64,000 bases of DNA, from positions 118,704 to 182,703 of the forward strand of contig JAHZEL010000001.1 of assembly GCA_019421865.1 (NCBI GenBank). The letters are read 5' to 3'. The translations under genes and the position numbers were made by a program. How positions within the stretch are numbered: position 1 is the first letter of the stretch; every line of letters starts with the position of its first letter. The notes below the pieces were generated by a model. It did not search any database and had not been told where the DNA came from. It saw only the letters and a program-made list of their open reading frames with translations. Positions 52,422-61,077 of the stretch are shown piece after piece. The stretch comes from Desulfovibrionaceae bacterium. GTDB taxonomy: Bacteria; Desulfobacterota; Desulfovibrionia; Desulfovibrionales; Desulfovibrionaceae.

Positions 52422-53606
52422 ATGTCCTACCTCGTCCTCCATATGGATAAGTTCAAGAAAGAAGCCATACGCGGCATCCAGAGCCATAACCGGCGGGAAC
52501 GGGAGAGCCGCAGCAACCCCGATATTGACTACGACAGAAACTCAGCGAATTACGAACTGCACGAATCCGCGTCGACAAACTATGCCGAGACCATTCAGCG
52601 CCGCATTGACGCTCTTCAGTTGGCCAAAGCAGTGAGAAAGGACGCCGTGCGCATGTGCGGGCTTATCGTTACCTCCGACAGCGCCTTTTTTCAGAGCCTT
52701 TCTCCAGAGGACACCAGGCGATTCTTTGAGGAGAGCAAAGCCTTTCTCGCCGAGTTTGTAGGGGCGGAGAATGTCGTTTCCGCAATGGTTCACATGGATG
52801 AAAAGACGCCGCATATGCACTTTTTCCATGTGCCGGTCACGCAGGACGGGAGACTCAACGCCAACAAAATTTATACGCGTCAGAGTCTGCGAAAACTGCA
52901 ATCCGAACTTCCCGCCTATCTGCAAAGCCGGGGTTTTGCCATTGAACGAGGCGTGGAGCAGACGTCCGGTTCCGCCAAAAAGCATCTGGATACCCGCGAG
53001 TTCAAACAACAGAAGGAGGAACTGGCACGTCTGGCGCAGGAAGCTGCTGTGCTGATGCGGGATTCTCTGCGGTCACTTGGGATTCTGGGGCAACGCGAAG
53101 AGGAATTGAAAAAGAGCATCGAAGCGTATGAGCGGCAGGCCGAGGAGGCGGAAAAAGTCCTTCGCCAGAACTCTTCCTTGCCGAAAGTCTCACTTTTCAA
53201 TTATCCGTCTGTGCTGGAAAAAGCCTCCTTTATTATTGAGGAGCTGAAAAAAGCGCTGGCCGTCAAGCATCTTGTCCAGACAGAGAAGGAAATCCTGAAA
53301 CGGGAAGTGGACTCGCTGCGCAAAAAACAGACACGCCTTGAAGCGGAATACACGTCCCACAGGAAACAAAGCCATGAGGAACAAGAGGCGCTGGAATCTC
53401 AATTGAAGAAAATGAAGAGAGTCATGGCCGGCTATCGGGAATTTTTGCTTCTGCCGGAAATCAGACCACTGCATCTTGAGTTTGTGGAGCGCAAGCGTGC
53501 CGAACAGCTCAAGCACCAGGAAGAGGGACTGCAGTGGCGGGAGCAGGACGCGCGGGACAGCGAGCGTCAGCAGGCGCGTTCCGCCTGTGGCATGAGAATG
53601 AGGTAA
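52422..53606 (+). CDS. MobV-type relaxase / plasmid recombination enzyme (394 aa)
   Basis: Relaxase of the MobV (Pre/Mob) family. It begins MSYLVLHMDKFKKEAIRGIQ. The active-site signature AMVHMDEKTPHMHFFHVP (about residue 125) has the HxDEKTPHxH of the family, and IYTRQSLRKLQSELPAYL follows. The second half is a long coiled coil (LAVKHLVQTEKEILKREVDS). The start at 52422 has AAGGAAG upstream. The repeats at 52232-52370 are the natural place to look for its nick site. Confidence 0.92.
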   Translation: MSYLVLHMDKFKKEAIRGIQSHNRRERESRSNPDIDYDRNSANYELHESASTNYAETIQRRIDALQLAKAVRKDAVRMCGLIVTSDSAFFQSLSPEDTRRFFEESKAFLAEFVGAENVVSAMVHMDEKTPHMHFFHVPVTQDGRLNANKIYTRQSLRKLQSELPAYLQSRGFAIERGVEQTSGSAKKHLDTREFKQQKEELARLAQEAAVLMRDSLRSLGILGQREEELKKSIEAYERQAEEAEKVLRQNSSLPKVSLFNYPSVLEKASFIIEELKKALAVKHLVQTEKEILKREVDSLRKKQTRLEAEYTSHRKQSHEEQEALESQLKKMKRVMAGYREFLLLPEIRPLHLEFVERKRAEQLKHQEEGLQWREQDARDSERQQARSACGMRMR

Positions 53607-53644
53607 GGCGTCGGCGGGAAATCTTCGCAAAGGGCGAAGATATA

Positions 53645-53751
53645 GCCCACTATGCTTCACTTTGTGAAGCGTGGGCGACCGTTCCGCTCGACCAGAAAGT
53701 CAAAAGACATAGGAGATTATCAGCCATGGGCGTATTTGACTCATGGCTGAT
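53645..53751. other. two strong inverted repeats downstream of the MobV gene
   Basis: The first is a bipartite hairpin: GCCCAC-TAT-GCTTCAC, TTT loop, GTGAAGC-GTGGGC (53645-53676). The second is a perfect 10-bp repeat ATCAGCCATG / CATGGCTGAT (53719-53728 and 53742-53751) with a 13-nt spacer. Neither is followed by a T-run, so they are not simple terminators. Confidence 0.6.
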
Positions 53752-53764
53752 ATTAGCAGAATAG

Positions 53765-53932
53765 GATTGGCCAATTGTAATTCTTTCAAGACTCGATAGA
53801 CTAGCTTTTGATGATCTCCTTGAAGCAGCAGAGCTTGCGGAGTTTGATAGAAAAGTTTATATTAATGAACAAATACTAGAAAATCTTATATTGGTAAGCT
53901 TTCAAATGTTGGCCTGTATTAAAAATATTTAA
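53765..53932 (+). pseudogene. coding-like remnant after an in-frame TAG
   Basis: A 55-codon stretch without a start codon reads VILSRLDRLAFDDLLEAAEL and continues to TAA. It is in frame with the open reading upstream of a TAG at 53762. It may be the tail of a decayed gene. The rest of 53607-54059 holds the two inverted repeats and AT-rich DNA, probably the control region of the three-gene operon that follows. Confidence 0.35.
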
Positions 53933-54059
53933 AATTGTCATGTGATGTTTTTATTAAAAATATTTTCTCAATAAATTAATATAAATGATATGAAGATAAT
54001 TAATACTATTATTTATTAATATTCTATTATAGTCGGCAACATGTTGAAAGGGTCTGATA

Positions 54060-55226
54060 ATGACGGAAGATATGCATAAGAATAATGCCATGAGTATGGT
54101 ACAGGTTTCTGAATCGGAAGCTGTAATGGAAGGAAGTGATACCAGCACTCTTCCTGAAGAGAAAGAGGAGCTCATTACCCAACCATTTGATACGCGTGCC
54201 ATTCGTATTGATTCTAAGTCCGGCAACATGAATACCCTGTTGGATCGACTGGAAAATGATGAAATTGATCTTGCCCCTGATTTTCAACGGCAAGCAGGGA
54301 TTTGGAATGAGAGGAATCAGTCTCGACTGATGGAGTCGCTCATGTTGCGTATTCCTATTCCCGCCTTTTATTTTGATGGTACCAATGATGAAAAATGGCT
54401 TGTCGTAGATGGGTTACAACGTCTAACAGCTATTCGTCGCTTTGTTATTGATCAAGATTTGAGATTGAGTGATCTTGAGTACCTTAAGGAACATGAAGGT
54501 AAGACTTTTTCTGAACTTCCACGGCCTTTGCAGCGGGCCATTCGGGAAGCGGACCTTGTCTGGTATCTTATCATGCCCGGTACCCCAGCAAACGTGAAGT
54601 TCGATGTTTTTCGCCGCATCAATACCGGTGGATTGCCGCTCAGCTCGCAAGAAATTCGTCATGCACTCAACGGTAAGCCGGTGACAGATATCATTAGGGT
54701 GTTGGCGGAAAGTGACGAGTTCAAGAGCGCGACGGCCTGTGGTATTTCAGCCAAGCGTATGGATGACCGTGAATGTGTGACCCGTTTTTTGGTGTTTTCT
54801 GTTTTTCCTCCAGAGAGCTATGACAAAGATGACTTTGATGCTTTCCTGAATACCGGAATGCGCTATCTGAATGAACATGCGTGTCTTCTGGAAGACTTGC
54901 AACGTCGTTTTTTGCGCGCCATGCAGGCGGCAGAACGTATTTTTGGCAATGATGCATTCCGTAAGCGTTATCACTCTGATGCTACTCGTTTTCCTGTCAA
55001 CAAGGCTTTGTTTGAGAGTTGGAGCGTTAATTTGGACGCTTGTACAGATGAAGAACTGAATATTTTAGAGCATAAAAAATATATTCTTAGAGATGCATTT
55101 ATAAAACTTATGCAGGAGGACAATATTTTTGATAAGGCAGTAACGCAAGGTACGGGATCAATTTCCAGAGTTAAATGCCGTTTTCAAAAAATTCGCGACT
55201 TGATTCAGGGGGTATTACATGATTAA
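54060..55226 (+). CDS. DUF262 (GmrS/ParB-like) domain protein, gene 1 of a putative defence operon (388 aa)
   Basis: The core from about residue 55 to 250 matches the DUF262 fold related to ParB and the GmrSD restriction enzymes: APDFQRQAGIWNERNQSRLM, IPIPAFYFDG, and the signature VVDGLQRLTAI (family DGQQR; here D117-R121 with Leu in the second position). INTGGLPLSSQEIRHAL also fits. Such domains bind or hydrolyse nucleotides and often act in phage restriction. It overlaps the ATPase gene by eight bases. DNA here is more AT-rich than the housekeeping block. Confidence 0.85.
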   Translation: MTEDMHKNNAMSMVQVSESEAVMEGSDTSTLPEEKEELITQPFDTRAIRIDSKSGNMNTLLDRLENDEIDLAPDFQRQAGIWNERNQSRLMESLMLRIPIPAFYFDGTNDEKWLVVDGLQRLTAIRRFVIDQDLRLSDLEYLKEHEGKTFSELPRPLQRAIREADLVWYLIMPGTPANVKFDVFRRINTGGLPLSSQEIRHALNGKPVTDIIRVLAESDEFKSATACGISAKRMDDRECVTRFLVFSVFPPESYDKDDFDAFLNTGMRYLNEHACLLEDLQRRFLRAMQAAERIFGNDAFRKRYHSDATRFPVNKALFESWSVNLDACTDEELNILEHKKYILRDAFIKLMQEDNIFDKAVTQGTGSISRVKCRFQKIRDLIQGVLHD

Positions 55227-56343
55227 GGCTATGGAGCTAACAAATTTCAAATGCTTTCATAGACAACAGATTGCTTTTCGCCCTCTGACGCTGTTGACGG
55301 GGGTCAACAGTGCGGGGAAGAGCACTGTTATTCAGGCATTGCTCTTGCTGCGACAGAATCTTGCCCTTTATCGGGGAGATGCTGAATGGTGTGGCTTGTC
55401 GAAGCTCAGTAACGCATATGAAGAAAAAAGTCTGCAACTGGCTGGAGGGCTGGTAAATTTAGGTTTACCTGAGGATATACTGCACAGTAATGCCGATGAT
55501 GATTCTTTCGAGGTCAGAATCGAGCAGGATAGAGCAAATTTTTCTCTGAAGGGAGTTCTCAATGGCAGTGAGCTGAACGTGGTATGGGATTTTGCCTCTT
55601 TACCCGATACTGCCTCTTTTCAATATCTGCACGCAGAACGTCTGTGCCCGACAACGCTGTTTCCTATTCCAGAGGCTGGACAGCTCGCCTTCAACGCCAT
55701 TGGCAACAAGGGCGAGTTTGCAGCGTATCATCTGTACGCTTTTGGTCAGACGAAAATTTTACATGCCGACAGCTCTGGCCCCAATCTTCTGGCTCCCGAA
55801 GCTGCCGGAAACTCCACGACGTTGCAAATGCAGACGGAAGCTTGGCTTTCCCAACTGGGGGCTCCGGTACGTATTCAGACAGAAAGACCATCAGGCACGG
55901 ATACCGTGGTTATGCGTTTTTCTTTTCCAGATATTTCGCGTAGCTACTATCGTCCTACCAATGTTGGTTTTGGTTTGACCTATGCGTTGCCAATTTTTAT
56001 CGCGGCACTGCGTGCTCCTGTTGGTTCACTGCTTATTGTAGAGAATCCAGAGGCGCATCTTCACCCGAAAGGCCAAGCGCTTATGGGGCATTTTTTAGCA
56101 CGTGCCGCAGCCTGTGGTGTTCAGATTGTCATCGAAACACACAGTGATCATGTGCTTAATGGTATACGAGTTGCCGTCAAGCAAGGGTTGGTTGGTCATG
56201 AGGACGTGCAGATCAACTTCTTTCATCAGCATGATGGAGCAAGCTGCGTATATACTCCTCAAATCGACAGGGATGGGCATATCGATCAGTGGCCGGAAGA
56301 CTTTTTTGACGAGTGGGACAAACAGCTCTCAGAATTGCTATAG
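55219..56343 (+). CDS. SMC/ABC-type AAA ATPase with DUF3696 tail, gene 2 of the operon (374 aa)
   Basis: OLD/RecF-like ATPase of the AAA_15/AAA_21 type. Walker A GVNSAGKST (residues 28-36), Walker B SLLIVENPEAHLHP (about 271-284), then VIETHSDHVLNGIR. The end, IDQWPEDFFDEWDKQLSELL, matches the DUF3696 tail usual for this protein group. No TOPRIM or separate nuclease domain is seen, so action must come from partners. Overlap upstream and a 9-bp gap downstream show a single operon with the DUF262 gene and the unknown third gene. Confidence 0.88.
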   Translation: MIKAMELTNFKCFHRQQIAFRPLTLLTGVNSAGKSTVIQALLLLRQNLALYRGDAEWCGLSKLSNAYEEKSLQLAGGLVNLGLPEDILHSNADDDSFEVRIEQDRANFSLKGVLNGSELNVVWDFASLPDTASFQYLHAERLCPTTLFPIPEAGQLAFNAIGNKGEFAAYHLYAFGQTKILHADSSGPNLLAPEAAGNSTTLQMQTEAWLSQLGAPVRIQTERPSGTDTVVMRFSFPDISRSYYRPTNVGFGLTYALPIFIAALRAPVGSLLIVENPEAHLHPKGQALMGHFLARAAACGVQIVIETHSDHVLNGIRVAVKQGLVGHEDVQINFFHQHDGASCVYTPQIDRDGHIDQWPEDFFDEWDKQLSELL

Positions 56344-56352
56344 GAGATAGGT

Positions 56353-57333
56353 ATGGATCAGGTTTTCAATGAGCTATCTCTTTCTGCGTCACTGCCTGAC
56401 AATTATGCCGCCTATGATGCTCTTCTGAGTCTGAAAAAAGCTTCCGACAGATTGATGGGCTTTGGACTTTCCGCACATATTCGTGTGACGGAAGATTTTG
56501 CCGTGCGTCGTATAACGCCGGACTGTACAATTCACGAATATTTGAGGCGTTCCGTCGGAGGGAAGGAAAAAACATTACAGCAGTTGCTGTTAAGCCGATT
56601 TACGGATGCTCCGTATGTGGAAAAGCTTTGCCTGGATGCAGGTATGACGGTTCTTGAGGAGTACACGATAGATCAAGATATATGTAAAGGGTTGGCCTTG
56701 GCTTCTCTCTGGGATATTCCCGCTCTTTCTTTGGCTGGAGATAGTCGTTTTGTGCCGCCATTCGTTACGCTAGTACACAACAGTTTGCATGAAGATGCTA
56801 TAGAGGTCTTTGAGGAAGAGTGCCGTGTTGGTCTCATCTGCCGAGAAGAAGATGTTTCTTTTCATGAGGAAGACATTAAGGATCGACTGAGTGTTTCGAT
56901 TTCTACCGGGGAGGAGTTGCTTGAGTATGCTCGTGAACGACTGACCTCTCTAGCTTTCAGTTCTACGGCGGAAGATCAGCTTGCGAATATGCAGCGTGGA
57001 TATTTTTTACTGCCGCGCATCCGCACCATACTTGAAACTCTCCATAATTCTATGCAGGAAGCTGTGGGTAGGCAGCAAGCCTTTTTACCTCAGGGATTCA
57101 GATATACACCGGCAGAAAGTGACACCGCTACGCAGGGCAAAAACAGACAGAAGCATACTTTTAGATTTGTGGAATCGGATACACAGGGAAATACCATAAC
57201 TCTGGACCTGCTTTGTGAAGCTCATATGTATATTACTGATGGAGATCGCATTTATTTCACCTCTGATTCCGGTAAGAAGATAGTTTATATTGGTCATATC
57301 GGCGAGCACTTGCCTGGAAAGAAGTTTGGTTAG
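56353..57333 (+). CDS. unknown protein, gene 3 of the putative defence operon (326 aa)
   Basis: No family recognised. The product is soluble. An N-terminal helical part (YDALLSLKKASDRLMGFGLS) is followed by an acidic middle (EVFEEECRVGLICREEDVSF) and a beta-rich end (NTITLDLLCEAHMYITDGDR). No clear catalytic motif was seen. The tight spacing to the ATPase gene suggests that it is an obligate part of the system, perhaps its effector or sensor. Confidence 0.75.
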   Translation: MDQVFNELSLSASLPDNYAAYDALLSLKKASDRLMGFGLSAHIRVTEDFAVRRITPDCTIHEYLRRSVGGKEKTLQQLLLSRFTDAPYVEKLCLDAGMTVLEEYTIDQDICKGLALASLWDIPALSLAGDSRFVPPFVTLVHNSLHEDAIEVFEEECRVGLICREEDVSFHEEDIKDRLSVSISTGEELLEYARERLTSLAFSSTAEDQLANMQRGYFLLPRIRTILETLHNSMQEAVGRQQAFLPQGFRYTPAESDTATQGKNRQKHTFRFVESDTQGNTITLDLLCEAHMYITDGDRIYFTSDSGKKIVYIGHIGEHLPGKKFG

Positions 57334-57358
57334 ATATATTTAACTTGTTAAAAATTTG

Positions 57359-58312
57359 TTATATTAAATGCTGTGATCTTTGGTAGATTATATTATATGT
57401 TTTTGCACTATTAATATAGTCTTCAAAGTTTTTTTCTCCTCGATAAAATTTTTTTTCTTTTTTGTAAAAGTCTTGCTCTACCAAATCAAGTTTACCATGG
57501 TCGTCAATATGTAATATTTTATGTTGCCTATTGGCTTCTGAAGCCATTTGTGCATATTCTTTAGAATGTCTTCTGGAGTATTCTCCTAGTTTTTTCCCAT
57601 TGTCGATCTCGGCGTCACTTAGCAAACTCCACGAAATTATTGAGCTTGATACTGTTGTTATATGAGCTCCGTTGGGAATAGGGCCTCTATTTTCAAAAGT
57701 TTCACGGATGATATTCTGCTTTATATCAAAAATAATGTTACTATCTATATTTTCAAGAATATTTTTCATAATAGTATGTAGATTTTCTATAACAAAAGAG
57801 CCATAAGTTTTTGCTTCCTCTTCTGTGGGACTGTTTCCTTTATGAACGACATTGTTTCGTATTTTTGCATTCTCTTCAAAATTTCTTTGTGTAAAAGGTA
57901 AACATTGGAAACGTTGAAAATATAATGCACAAAAAGAACCAAACTAACGTTCTGATTGGTTTTGAATTATTTTCCATAATGTTATAAAGTTATTATTTTT
58001 TATACTTTGTTCATGACAAAGAACTCTAATAACAAATTCAAAAAATCTTTCCTGTGCTGATGCAAAATTAAATACAGATTCTCTATAATACTGGTTTATA
58101 AAATCATCAAATGCCATATGTATTAGCGTTTCAAATGGTAATTCATTAATTAAAATAATATTTTTATGTCCTTTATTACATGTAAATTCTATATGTTCTT
58201 TTTGATTGTTATGATTGAAAATTTTATATGAGTCGATGGACGGGATTCTATGGCAAGCGATGTCGTTACTTTGGCATTGCATACATGAAACTGATAAGAA
58301 ACGTCCGGCCAT
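57359..58312 (-). pseudogene. HEPN-like zinc-ribbon protein, split by one in-frame TAG
   Basis: Two open frames (57944-58312 and 57359-57769) lie in the same frame, joined by 59 codons with a single stop, TAG, at 57944-57946. The joined product has 316 sense codons plus the internal TAG. The N-terminal part has cysteine pairs (SCMQCQSND and FTCNKGHKN) like a zinc ribbon, then FASAQERFFEFVIRVL. After the stop the sequence has KIRNNVVHKGNSPTEEEAKT, containing R-x4-H as in HEPN ribonuclease-type domains. It starts 17 bp after the hsdM stop with GAGG upstream, so it belongs to the restriction operon. Confidence 0.75.
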
Positions 58313-58328
58313 TCTGTATTCCTCATTA

Positions 58329-59927
58329 TTATTTTATTTCCGGCAGGCCGAGTTCCCGCAGGAAGGAGTTATGCTTTGCCGTGGCGGAGGCAATGCGTTC
58401 GTCAATTTCCATCAGTTGTTTATGAACGGCAGCGAGGTCTATTTCCGGTTCCGGTTCAGCGGTGGAGATATAGCGGGAGATGTTCAGATTATAGTCGTTT
58501 TCCCCTATTTCTTCCATGGAAACGCGGCGAGAGAAACGCTCTTCTTCCCGGCGGTACTGGTAGGTTTCCAGAATTTTTTCGATGTGTTCATCCAGAAGGC
58601 GATTCTGACGCTTGCCTTTTTCAAAATAGTCCGCGGCATTGATGAAAAGGACATCGTCCGCCCTTCTGCATTTTTTCAAGACCAGGATGCAGACGGGAAT
58701 ACCTGTGGAAAAGAACAGATTGGCGGGCAGCCCGATGACGGCGTCGATGTTGCCGTCGTCCAGCAGTTTTTTGCGGATGCGCGCCTCTACGCCTCCCCGG
58801 AACAGCACGCCGTGAGGCAGAATAATGGCCATGACGCCATCCTGCTTCAGATAATGGAACCCGTGCAGCAGAAAGGCAAAGTCCGCTGCCGATCTTGGGG
58901 CGAGTCCGTAGTTTTTGAAGCGGACATCATTGGCCATGTCTTCATCCGGGTTCCAGCGATAGCTGAACGGTGGATTGGCAACGACTGCGTCGAACTGCGG
59001 TACCTTGGCCGGATTGGATTCGCGCAACATGTCCCAGTCGTTGGTCAGCGTGTCGCCGTGAAAGATGGTAAACGCGGAGTCGCTTACGCCGTGCAGCAGC
59101 ATGTTCATGCGGGCAAGGTTGTAGGTTGTGACGTTTTTTTCCTGCCCGTAGATCATGCCGATGTCGTCTTTGTCCATGCGCTTGCGCACGTTGAGCAGCA
59201 GGGAGCCGGAACCGCAGGCGAAGTCCAGTACGCTGTTGAGATAGGGCTTTCTGCCCGCCTCAGGGGTCTGGCAGTCCAGGGTGACAATGCCGGAAAGAAT
59301 GCTGGAAATCTGCTGCGGGGTATAGAATTCACCGGCCTTTTTTCCTGAACCCGCGGCGAACTGGCTGATAAGATATTCATACGCGTCGCCAAGCGTATCC
59401 GTATCCGTAGAAAAGGCGGACAGTTCTTCGGCCAGCCTTGTGATGACCCGGCAGAGAAGGGCATTGCGTTCTTTAGTATTTTTTCCCAGTTTTTCGGACG
59501 TGAGATTGATTTCAGAGAACAGACCCTGGAAGGTGTTTTCAAAAGATTCGTTTTCAATGTGCCGAAAGCCCTTCAGAAGCGTATCCAGGAGGTATTCGCT
59601 TTGCGTGCGGGCCAGCTCCGCAATATTGCTCCAGAGGTAATCCGGCGGAATGACATAATGCAGACGGCGACGCAGCAGCTTTTCCAGTTCCGGTACATCA
59701 GCGGGATTGGCGTCGTACCATATCTGCAAGGGGGTGCGCCCCTTTGAAGCTGTCGGATAATCCGGTCCCAATTCTTTCCGCACCGTGTCTTCATACGTAT
59801 CCGAGAGGTAGCGCAGAAAGAGAAATGAGAGCATATAGTCACGGAAATCATCCGCATTCATAGAGCCGCGCAGCTCGTCGGCAATGTTCCAGAGCGTGGC
59901 TCCCAGTTTATGTATCTGTTCGGTCAT
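58329..59927 (-). CDS. hsdM: type I restriction-modification DNA methyltransferase HsdM (532 aa)
   Basis: N6-adenine methyltransferase subunit. The N-terminal helical domain starts KLGATLWNIADELRGSMNAD. The SAM motif LDFACGSGSLLLNVRKRM and the catalytic NPPF motif (VVANPPFSYRWN) are intact. Length is complete. In the operon it follows the ATPase gene and precedes the split HEPN-like gene. Confidence 0.96.
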   Translation of the reverse strand: MTEQIHKLGATLWNIADELRGSMNADDFRDYMLSFLFLRYLSDTYEDTVRKELGPDYPTASKGRTPLQIWYDANPADVPELEKLLRRRLHYVIPPDYLWSNIAELARTQSEYLLDTLLKGFRHIENESFENTFQGLFSEINLTSEKLGKNTKERNALLCRVITRLAEELSAFSTDTDTLGDAYEYLISQFAAGSGKKAGEFYTPQQISSILSGIVTLDCQTPEAGRKPYLNSVLDFACGSGSLLLNVRKRMDKDDIGMIYGQEKNVTTYNLARMNMLLHGVSDSAFTIFHGDTLTNDWDMLRESNPAKVPQFDAVVANPPFSYRWNPDEDMANDVRFKNYGLAPRSAADFAFLLHGFHYLKQDGVMAIILPHGVLFRGGVEARIRKKLLDDGNIDAVIGLPANLFFSTGIPVCILVLKKCRRADDVLFINAADYFEKGKRQNRLLDEHIEKILETYQYRREEERFSRRVSMEEIGENDYNLNISRYISTAEPEPEIDLAAVHKQLMEIDERIASATAKHNSFLRELGLPEIK

Positions 59928-59939
59928 GTTTTATCCCGT

Positions 59940-61067
59940 TCAGTTTTGAGTGAAGGCGTCCAGGTTGAAGGGGTAACGGGTAAGAAAGCGGTTCAGGGCG
60001 TTTTTGAAGTGTTCCTTATTGTCCGGCACCATCTCCCGAGGTTCAAAAAGAGAATAATTGCCGTGACTCATGAGGTTTATCAGACGTGCGTTTTCCTGCA
60101 CTTCCTCTTCCGTTTTTGCATCACTGAGACAGTCTGAAAATTTTTTGAAGCCGTGAAATTGCGCCGTTTTTTCTAAAATGACACGCAGCATATTGAAGTG
60201 AAAAGTATAGAGATTTCCGGTGTCTGCGGCTTCTTTCAGGTCTTTTAAAAGTGCAAGGTGGTGAAGGAACGGAGAGTCATTGCTGCCGGTTAGTGTGTAT
60301 CCATTTTGATTTATAGAATAAAAATATGGTAAATGTATTTTTCTTTCATTAAATTCATTATGTAGTATATTATAGAAAAGAGCATGATGTGTTGATATAA
60401 TAAGTTTTATTTCTTTATTGTTTCTTTCTTTGAACATTTTTGAAAAATTGCAGGCCATTGATACGACATTATTATCATCAAGCGACGATATGGGGTCGTC
60501 GATATAAACATACTTTACCCATGAGTATGCGTCGTCGCCATCAAAGACAAGCTGAAGAATGGCAAGAAAGAAGCACCATATGAACAGGCGTTCTTCTCCA
60601 CGGGAAATTTTAATATTTGTTTCTTCGTTTTCCTGTTCTCCACAGGAAAAGGAGATTTCCCATGTCTTGGTGTCGATGGAGAAGTCGAAGTTCGTATAGC
60701 GATGCAGGAAGGAGCGTACGCGCGTTTCCATTTCTATGCCGTACACGCCTGAGAAAAATCGAGAGTCCGAGTTGAGCTTCAGCACCCGATGTTCGTCGTT
60801 TTCAAGGTCGTTATCCCAGGAAAAAAGGTCTTCCGTGAAGGCGTTGAAGTAAAGCGTATCGCTCTTGTCGTTCACAGTTCCCTGTCGTGTGAACTCCATG
60901 GAAAGACGGGTCTTGCCAGTGCCGTTGTAGGCAAAGAGCAATAGAACTTCAGGGAGTTTTTGACCATTTTCAGAAGTAGCTTGAAACAGATCTCGCATAT
61001 TGGTTGCAAGCTGTTCCAAAGATTGGGATGTGCCGAACTGTGCTTTGACTGCTTTGACGGTGCTCAT
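59940..61067 (-). CDS. AAA ATPase with PrrC/RloC-like anticodon-nuclease triad, inside the type I RM operon (375 aa)
   Basis: ABC-type ATPase: Walker A FAYNGTGKT (45-53), signature SRGEE (155-159), Walker B YVYIDDPISSLDDNN (186-200) and STHHALF. The C-terminal part has R295-x3-E299 (LRVILEK) and H335 (LINLMSHGNYS), spaced like the Arg-Glu-His active-site triad of the anticodon nuclease PrrC. PrrC is also encoded within a type I hsd operon and is freed when phage blocks the restriction enzyme. This gene lies between hsdS and hsdM. The nuclease assignment is inferred from pattern and context. Confidence 0.72.
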   Translation of the reverse strand: MSTVKAVKAQFGTSQSLEQLATNMRDLFQATSENGQKLPEVLLLFAYNGTGKTRLSMEFTRQGTVNDKSDTLYFNAFTEDLFSWDNDLENDEHRVLKLNSDSRFFSGVYGIEMETRVRSFLHRYTNFDFSIDTKTWEISFSCGEQENEETNIKISRGEERLFIWCFFLAILQLVFDGDDAYSWVKYVYIDDPISSLDDNNVVSMACNFSKMFKERNNKEIKLIISTHHALFYNILHNEFNERKIHLPYFYSINQNGYTLTGSNDSPFLHHLALLKDLKEAADTGNLYTFHFNMLRVILEKTAQFHGFKKFSDCLSDAKTEEEVQENARLINLMSHGNYSLFEPREMVPDNKEHFKNALNRFLTRYPFNLDAFTQN

Positions 61068-61077
61068 GATTCAACTC

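Noticed and set aside
52216..52450. Short frame across the TGTACCGC repeats (52232-52450)
   Set aside because: It is made of the repeats themselves and overlaps the MobV start; the repeat structure explains it better than coding.
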